Shown here: one piece after another, positions 32,260 to 36,398 of the stretch | Layout of the letters: the number at the start of each line of letters is the position of its first letter | How positions within the stretch are numbered: the first letter of the stretch is position 1 | Assembly (NCBI GenBank): GCA_964546835.1 | Contig: CAZJKW010000005.1 | Coordinates: 1 to 36,398, forward strand | DNA from: JAHCHL01 sp964546835 | GTDB taxonomy: Bacteria; Armatimonadota; Fimbriimonadia; Fimbriimonadales; ATM1 | DNA: 36,398 nt | Reading direction: 5' to 3' | Translations under genes and position numbers: made by a program | Notes under the pieces: generated by a model | The model's database searches: none | What the model was told of the DNA's origin: nothing | What the model saw: only the letters and a program-made list of their open reading frames with translations

Positions 32260-33216
32260 ATGCCCCTAACGGTTTATGAACAAGCGTCATTCTTCAGAAG
32301 ATGGCACTCCCTCTTGCACGGTGGATTGTCTAATTTCGAAATTATGAAGTTAATGACAGATAAACCCGCAATCCCCTCACTTAAACCGGTCGCCAATAGT
32401 CTGGCATCGCCGAATGACGTACGACCCATTCATCAGCAAATGCTTTCACAAAGTCGCTACTTCAACAGACTCCAAATTGCAATGGTTAAGGCAGGTGAAA
32501 ATTCCGGCTATATGGTCGAGTCCCTAAATCTCTTGGCAAGTTATGCTGAACAAGAAATCAAACTTCGCAATGAAATTAAACTCTGGTCATTTGGTACGAA
32601 ACTGCTTTTGGCGGTTTTTGCTTTAGTTGTCTTAATTGTTCTTCTAAACACACCGAGATATGCAAGCGTCTGGTACATCAAACTTCTACTTGTCTTTGTG
32701 GTTTTAATTACCTTATCAACTATAATTGTGATACTTGTAAAACAAACCCAAAAAGGGCAAACACAATCTGACGCAATTGCGTTACAACTCCCCATCTTTG
32801 AAACAGGAAATCGTCTCGCCGCTACTTCCAAATTTCTGTTCGGTCTTTCAATGCTCTACAAAGCCGGATGCAGTTTGTCCGAATCAATATCAATTGCCGC
32901 AGATGCAACAGGTAACAGTTACATTTCTCAAAGAATCGGTTCGATCTCAACTCTCATCTACTCTGGCGGGACTCTTGCAGAATGTTTGCAAAAAAGTGAA
33001 ATTTTAGACCCGGAAACCATACATATCATTGCGACAGGTGAAACGTCGGGAAGTGTAGACGTATCGGTTCACCGCTTGGCAGAACATTACGACCAACTTG
33101 CGAGAATCGAGTTAAACAAAGCATATCGAATCCTCGTCACTGTCATTGGCACGATAGTCAGCCTTATGGTGGCTTTATGGGTTATCCTGTTTTACTTGTC
33201 TCGATTGGGCGGATAG
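32260..33216 (+). CDS. Stand-alone GspF/PilC-family inner membrane protein
   Basis: The 318-residue product has two T2SSF domains. The first (about 5-110) ends with QIAMVKAGENSGYMVESLNLLASYAE. A membrane pair at about 112-168 follows (LLLAVFALVVLIVLLNTP and KLLLVFVVLITLSTIIVIL). The second domain (about 185-290) carries IIATGETSGSVDVSVHRLAEHYDQL, and a last helix is at about 293-314. GspF/PilC proteins are the platform of type II secretion and type IV pilus machines. Typical members have about 400 residues, so this is short in the first domain. No ATPase, secretin or pilin gene is close by, so it may serve a distant pilus or secretion cluster. The start ATG has a TAAACT box at -12. Confidence 0.88.
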   Translation: MPLTVYEQASFFRRWHSLLHGGLSNFEIMKLMTDKPAIPSLKPVANSLASPNDVRPIHQQMLSQSRYFNRLQIAMVKAGENSGYMVESLNLLASYAEQEIKLRNEIKLWSFGTKLLLAVFALVVLIVLLNTPRYASVWYIKLLLVFVVLITLSTIIVILVKQTQKGQTQSDAIALQLPIFETGNRLAATSKFLFGLSMLYKAGCSLSESISIAADATGNSYISQRIGSISTLIYSGGTLAECLQKSEILDPETIHIIATGETSGSVDVSVHRLAEHYDQLARIELNKAYRILVTVIGTIVSLMVALWVILFYLSRLGG

Positions 33217-33273
33217 CCTTAAAAACCGGTCTTGCACGACACCTGCGCCACGCAAATGCGTCATAGTAGTCAG

Positions 33274-34218
33274 ATGGTTTCGACACTCCTATCTTCCCTC
33301 GCCATAACCCTTACTTCGTTCTCGCCGATTCAAGAAGAAGTCGCAATCACCTCTTTTAGTTCGGATTGGAAATCACAAACAGCCCTCGCGTCTGCCGACT
33401 CAGGTCTCGTCACTCTTTACAACCTGAAATCCGGCGAAAAAATTGCATCATATAAATTTGAAAAGCCGGCGTCCACAGCAGTTGTAATAAGCGGAACAAC
33501 GGTCGCTGTTGGTCAAGAGTCCGAGGTGGTTGTTTACGATTTAATGGCAAAAAGAGAGATTCGTAGATTAAAAAAAGTAGAAGGCGAAGCAAGTTATTTT
33601 GCCGTGTCCGAAGATGGAAAACGACTGTTTGCTGAAGATTTCGACGACGGAGTCTATTGCTGGAATCTTGAAAATGGACTAAACATCAAATTACCGGATC
33701 GCGTGCATTATGGTGGTGGATTTTTCAAATCAAAATACAATAAATACATGTTAACCGGTTGGCGCGATGATGACAAGTGTGCGGTTTGGGATATCGAACT
33801 TGCAATGGAAGCGATGTTGATTGATGGAACCGGCAAAGAAGATGAAGTTCGAGATATCTCGAATAACGGTAAATTTGCTCTAACATGGGTAAGCGACGGT
33901 ACCTTAACGGTTTATGATTTGCAAGTCAACAAAGTTCTAAAAACAACCAAACTGGAATATGACGAGGATGCCGACTTTTACCTCGCACCGGACGCATCCA
34001 ATATGTTCCTAATTGATTTTAACGGCGAGTGTAGTTCAATTTCCCTATCCAGCGGCAAAAAAACTCGGCTTGCAGATATGGACGAACCCATTGACGAATC
34101 CGGTTTTGCTTATTCTATGGATGGCAAATACGGAATGTTAGGCGGGTACACCGGCGTTGTGCATGTTTTCGACATGGCAACCGGCAAAATGCTCTGGAAA
34201 GCAAACGCAACCAAATAA
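33274..34218 (+). CDS. Exported WD40-like beta-propeller protein
   Basis: The product shows seven or so repeats of the form value, turn, strand with Asp and Trp at the ends: ITSFSSDWKSQTALASADSG, VTLYNLKSGEKIASY, VVYDLMAKREIRRL, YCWNLENGLNIKL, CAVWDIELAMEAML, LTVYDLQVNKVLK and VHVFDMATGKMLW. These are WD40/PQQ-type propeller blades used for protein binding. The N-terminus at ATG 33274 (MVSTLLSSLAITLTSFSP) looks like a signal peptide, so the protein is probably exported. TTG at 33232 and ATG at 33256 are alternative starts that would disturb that signal; CATAGT lies at -12 to -7 from 33274. No enzymatic residue is seen. It follows the GspF-like gene by 57 bp on the same strand; a link is possible but unproven. 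Confidence 0.8.
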   Translation: MVSTLLSSLAITLTSFSPIQEEVAITSFSSDWKSQTALASADSGLVTLYNLKSGEKIASYKFEKPASTAVVISGTTVAVGQESEVVVYDLMAKREIRRLKKVEGEASYFAVSEDGKRLFAEDFDDGVYCWNLENGLNIKLPDRVHYGGGFFKSKYNKYMLTGWRDDDKCAVWDIELAMEAMLIDGTGKEDEVRDISNNGKFALTWVSDGTLTVYDLQVNKVLKTTKLEYDEDADFYLAPDASNMFLIDFNGECSSISLSSGKKTRLADMDEPIDESGFAYSMDGKYGMLGGYTGVVHVFDMATGKMLWKANATK

Positions 34219-34224
34219 TCACAT

Positions 34225-34230
34225 AGGAGG
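34225..34230 (+). promoter_or_regulatory. Shine-Dalgarno AGGAGG before the GlsB/YeaQ gene
   Basis: AGGAGG lies 13 nt before the ATG at 34244, a long but usable spacing. It supports that start rather than an upstream in-frame ATG inside the propeller gene. Confidence 0.6.
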
Positions 34231-34243
34231 TACAGATAAAACT

Positions 34244-34498
34244 ATGGGTTGGATTTCCTGGATAATCGTAGGTTTCATTGCAGGTGCTTTAGCAAAAAGA
34301 CTTTCACCCGGAGACAAAAACGAACCCACAGGTTGCATCATGACCATTCTTCTGGGAATTGCTGGCTCCGTTTTGGTCGGATTCATCATGCAGAATGTAT
34401 TGAAAATGGAAGGCACGGGCGGAATCATTGCCACAACTTGTGGTGCTACTATCGGCGCCGTACTTCTTCTGTACTTATTAAAAACGTTTTGGAAGTAA
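34244..34498 (+). CDS. GlsB/YeaQ/YmgE family small membrane protein
   Basis: The 84-residue product has three hydrophobic helices with Gly-rich turns: WISWIIVGFIAGALAKRLSPG, CIMTILLGIAGSVLVGFIMQ and GIIATTCGATIGAVLLLYLL. This is the transglycosylase-associated/GlsB pattern, a stress-related inner-membrane family without a proven enzyme activity. It follows the propeller gene by 25 bp, and the next lipoprotein gene overlaps its stop by 10 bp. Confidence 0.92.
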   Translation: MGWISWIIVGFIAGALAKRLSPGDKNEPTGCIMTILLGIAGSVLVGFIMQNVLKMEGTGGIIATTCGATIGAVLLLYLLKTFWK

Positions 34499-35187
34499 AG
34501 AAATTTTCTTTGGCAATCATCGGAGCCATTGCACTCCTAGGATGTGCAAAGGGGCCAAATTCGCCTCCCGGTGCACAAGGTAGAAAAATAAAATTTTGGA
34601 TAAAACTTGCCGCACCGGTAAGTCCAAATTTCGTTTACATTGTCGCAATCAATGATCGTGATGACCCTACCGGAGCTCAAGGCGGACCAAGCCCCGTAAT
34701 TGCCAGACCCTGGGGAAACGGTTTCGTTGCGAACAAAGCCACTCATTTCATCAGGTTTCAAACAAGTCAGCCAAGTGGTGGCTACAGTTTCAACCTGTTT
34801 ACGGATTTGGTCACCTTGCTAACTTATGTGCAAACAGGCATCCCCTTCAACTATGTAACTCCCGGCGCATCAGACTCCACACTTGAATTTGAAATCCTGC
34901 TAAGCCAATTACGCCCCCCGCCCGGCGACCCAAATCTCATCACGGGTCTACAAATCAACTTACTCACTATGGACCGAGTTCCCACCGATCCGGGCGACAA
35001 TAATCCGAAATTTTGGGATGCGCTCGGCAATTCCCTCAGTCCCGCAACAATAAATGATTACTTAACGATTGATGCACAACAAGATCGAATCTATCGAAAT
35101 TCAGATAACCAAATTGAACCTGCAAACGACGTAGCCGACCCCTCGTTAGACATTATTGATTGGCGTATCGAAGTTCGTTCACAATAA
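34489..35187 (+). CDS. Predicted lipoprotein of unknown function
   Basis: The 232-residue product begins with a lipoprotein signal (MEVKKFSLAIIGAIALLGC) with lipobox ALLGC, the Cys at residue 19. The start is TTG at 34489, the only standard start in frame that keeps the signal, and it overlaps the preceding gene by 10 bp. The body is beta-rich with extended Pro/Gly/Asp segments (DRDDPTGAQGGPSPVIARPW, RPPPGDPNLITG, VPTDPGDNNPKFWD). It has no repeat or catalytic motif I recognise. It would be anchored to a membrane, facing the periplasm or outside. The GT2 gene begins 3 bp after its stop, so the two are probably cotranscribed. Confidence 0.7.
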   Translation: MEVKKFSLAIIGAIALLGCAKGPNSPPGAQGRKIKFWIKLAAPVSPNFVYIVAINDRDDPTGAQGGPSPVIARPWGNGFVANKATHFIRFQTSQPSGGYSFNLFTDLVTLLTYVQTGIPFNYVTPGASDSTLEFEILLSQLRPPPGDPNLITGLQINLLTMDRVPTDPGDNNPKFWDALGNSLSPATINDYLTIDAQQDRIYRNSDNQIEPANDVADPSLDIIDWRIEVRSQ

Positions 35188-35190
35188 GTT

Positions 35191-36096
35191 GTGCCAAAGG
35201 TTTCGATTATCATCACAAGTTACAACCATGCAAAATGGTTAAAGCAATGCGTTGACTCGGCTTTAAGTCAAACATTTCAAGACAGAGAGGTCATTTTGAT
35301 TGATGACAACAGTACCGATGAAACGCCGATGATACTTAATGAATACAAAAACAAAATTGAAATCATTAGAAACAATCCAAACATGGGAACATATCCTTCG
35401 CTTAACAAAGCCATCAAAATAGCACAAGGTGAATACATCGCCATCTTAAATAGTGACGACTATTGGCATCCAAACAAAATTGAAAAACAAATCACTCTAA
35501 TGCAAGAGGACCCGAATATGACTTTCTGTCATACATTCGGAGAATTTGTTGACGATGTGGGAAATGGGATACAAGGCGAACCAATGGGATTCCCTTTCCC
35601 CCAAACACCAACCGGAGACTGTTTCCACATTTTTGTTGCAAACAACACAGCCATTGCAAGTTCAGTTCTTGCTCGAACCAAGTCAATCAATCAGGTAGGC
35701 GGCTTTGATGAGTCGTTTAAGAATTTGGGTGATTGGGATATGTGGCTCAAACTTTCCGAAATGGGCAACGTGGGATTCCTGCCCGACAAACTCACCTTTT
35801 ATAGGGTACATGGCTCAAATACAATTCACCAAATCGAAACAACTCGTTCAGAAAACTTGAAAATTCGGCAAAAACAAAGAGAAAACATGAACCGAATACT
35901 CAAGAAGAAAGGCACGAAACCGGCAATGGCACACACGCTCGCGTGTCTTGGCTCACTTTACTCACTCAAAGGAGAGAATAAAGAAGCACGAAAATGTTAT
36001 GTTGAATCTGCAAAGTTAATGCCTCTCCGATTCAAGACATATTTGAGATTTCTCTTAACTTTTGCACCAAATTCGGTTAAAGAAAAACTGAAATAA
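35191..36096 (+). CDS. Family 2 glycosyltransferase with helical C-terminal extension
   Basis: The 301-residue product starts at GTG 35191 and carries the GT-A signature: VSIIITSYNHAKWLKQCVDSALS, VILIDDNSTDETPMI, ALNKAIKIAQGEYIAILNSDDYW (the DxD-like NSDD metal site) and the late GGFDESFKNLGDWDMWLKLSE acceptor/catalytic segment. It transfers a nucleotide sugar to a surface glycan or lipid carrier on the cytoplasmic face. After about residue 220 comes a helical extension with a TPR-like repeat (ACLGSLYSLKGENKEARKCY). It lies 3 bp after the lipoprotein gene and converges on an rfbB-like gene, fitting the edge of a polysaccharide locus. Confidence 0.93.
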   Translation: MPKVSIIITSYNHAKWLKQCVDSALSQTFQDREVILIDDNSTDETPMILNEYKNKIEIIRNNPNMGTYPSLNKAIKIAQGEYIAILNSDDYWHPNKIEKQITLMQEDPNMTFCHTFGEFVDDVGNGIQGEPMGFPFPQTPTGDCFHIFVANNTAIASSVLARTKSINQVGGFDESFKNLGDWDMWLKLSEMGNVGFLPDKLTFYRVHGSNTIHQIETTRSENLKIRQKQRENMNRILKKKGTKPAMAHTLACLGSLYSLKGENKEARKCYVESAKLMPLRFKTYLRFLLTFAPNSVKEKLK

Positions 36097-36097
36097 T

Positions 36098-36398
36098 CTA
36101 TAGGTCTTCCCCAAGACCGGGTCCGTAAAAACGCCGGATAAATTCTTGGTACTCCAATTCCTTCACAATTGGCCTCCACCATCGCTCATGATCTACAAAC
36201 CAACGGATGGTTTCCCGAATCCCGGTTTCAAATGGAACGATTGGCGACCAACCCAAAGACCTTAACTTTGCAGAACTCATGCTATAGCGTTTGTCATGCG
36301 CACCCTTTCTTGGGTCTGGAATATATTTCACTAAACTATCTGGTTTACCCAATTCTTCTAACAATATTTTCACAATTTCCATGTTTTTTCTTTCGTTA
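36098..36398 (-). CDS. rfbB: dTDP-glucose 4,6-dehydratase, C-terminal ~100 residues (5' end outside window)
   Basis: The frame is open to the window edge and reads NERKNMEIVKILLEELGKP, then IPDPRKGAHDKRYSMSSAKL and a C-terminus with WFVDHERWWRPI, the usual end of RmlB/RfbB. The preceding NERKN matches the end of the family's GGNNE-x-xN segment. The enzyme converts dTDP-glucose to dTDP-4-keto-6-deoxyglucose, the first committed step to dTDP-rhamnose. The catalytic Tyr-x3-Lys and NAD-binding loop are outside the window. A related dTDP-sugar dehydratase cannot be excluded. It points to rhamnose or 6-deoxysugar synthesis near the GT2 gene. Confidence 0.85.
   Translation of the reverse strand, partial: NERKNMEIVKILLEELGKPDSLVKYIPDPRKGAHDKRYSMSSAKLRSLGWSPIVPFETGIRETIRWFVDHERWWRPIVKELEYQEFIRRFYGPGLGEDL

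Noticed and set aside
1..36398. Mobile elements, CRISPR array, toxin-antitoxin pair or prophage
   Set aside because: No transposase, integrase, regularly spaced repeats, att-like duplication next to the tRNAs, or paired small toxin/antitoxin genes were found.

Overview
The window is a dense stretch of bacterial chromosome: 35 protein genes, two tRNA genes and almost no free intergenic space. By eye it is moderately A+T-rich and its codon flavour looks uniform, with no sign of a prophage, insertion sequence, integron or CRISPR array. Lipoprotein signals, many exported proteins, a GspF-family protein, a rhamnose-type sugar gene and feoAB suggest a diderm, free-living heterotroph. No gene here fixes the phylum. 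The fused E1 alpha/beta dehydrogenase, M61 and M32 peptidases and leaderless-looking promoters would fit Armatimonadota or a neighbouring lineage, but that is a weak inference.

Layout. 1-3393: the 5' three quarters of smc (cut by the window edge) and a flavin-reductase-like gene, both minus. 3429-4941: a lipoprotein and a small exported protein, convergent. 5095-9791: a three-gene plus-strand cassette with a coiled-coil/membrane protein, a large protein joining a zinc-phospholipase-C-like domain to a von Willebrand A domain and a C-terminal membrane anchor, and a secreted protein with a Cys/His-rich tail. A bidirectional hairpin follows, then feoAB on the minus strand (9837-12238). 12295-19829: mostly convergent or divergent single genes, namely a membrane-tethered HtrA-like protease, a LolA-like protein, a double ABM-fold protein, PPK2 (crossed by a 10-N assembly gap), carboxypeptidase Taq, a THUMP-like methyltransferase and an S41 protease. 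19697-23706: a zinc-ribbon membrane protein, a PrpB-family lyase, hpt, a VOC protein, an archaemetzincin, a 1-Cys peroxiredoxin and a DinB-fold protein. 23717-25937: a fused branched-chain 2-oxoacid dehydrogenase E1 and tRNA-Thr/tRNA-Tyr. 25970-29908: an M61 protease and a DprE2/DprE1-like oxidoreductase pair. 29933-34498: a fasciclin protein, a GAF-GAF-histidine kinase, a stand-alone GspF-like protein, a beta-propeller and a GlsB/YeaQ protein. 34489-36398: a lipoprotein, a GT2 glycosyltransferase and the 3' end of an rfbB-like gene, probably the edge of a surface-polysaccharide locus.

The most informative observations are: (1) the PLC-like/VWA cassette, which I cannot match to a described system; (2) a recurrent TANNNT box ending 6-7 nt before the start codon of at least eight genes, pointing to widespread leaderless transcription and settling several start sites; (3) mirror-image, mutually overlapping promoters between the VOC and archaemetzincin genes; (4) a DprE1/DprE2-like pair in which the benzothiazinone-target cysteine appears to be alanine. 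Peptidases and oxidoreductases are common, but I see no sign that they form one pathway. Apart from the short operons named above, neighbours look functionally independent.
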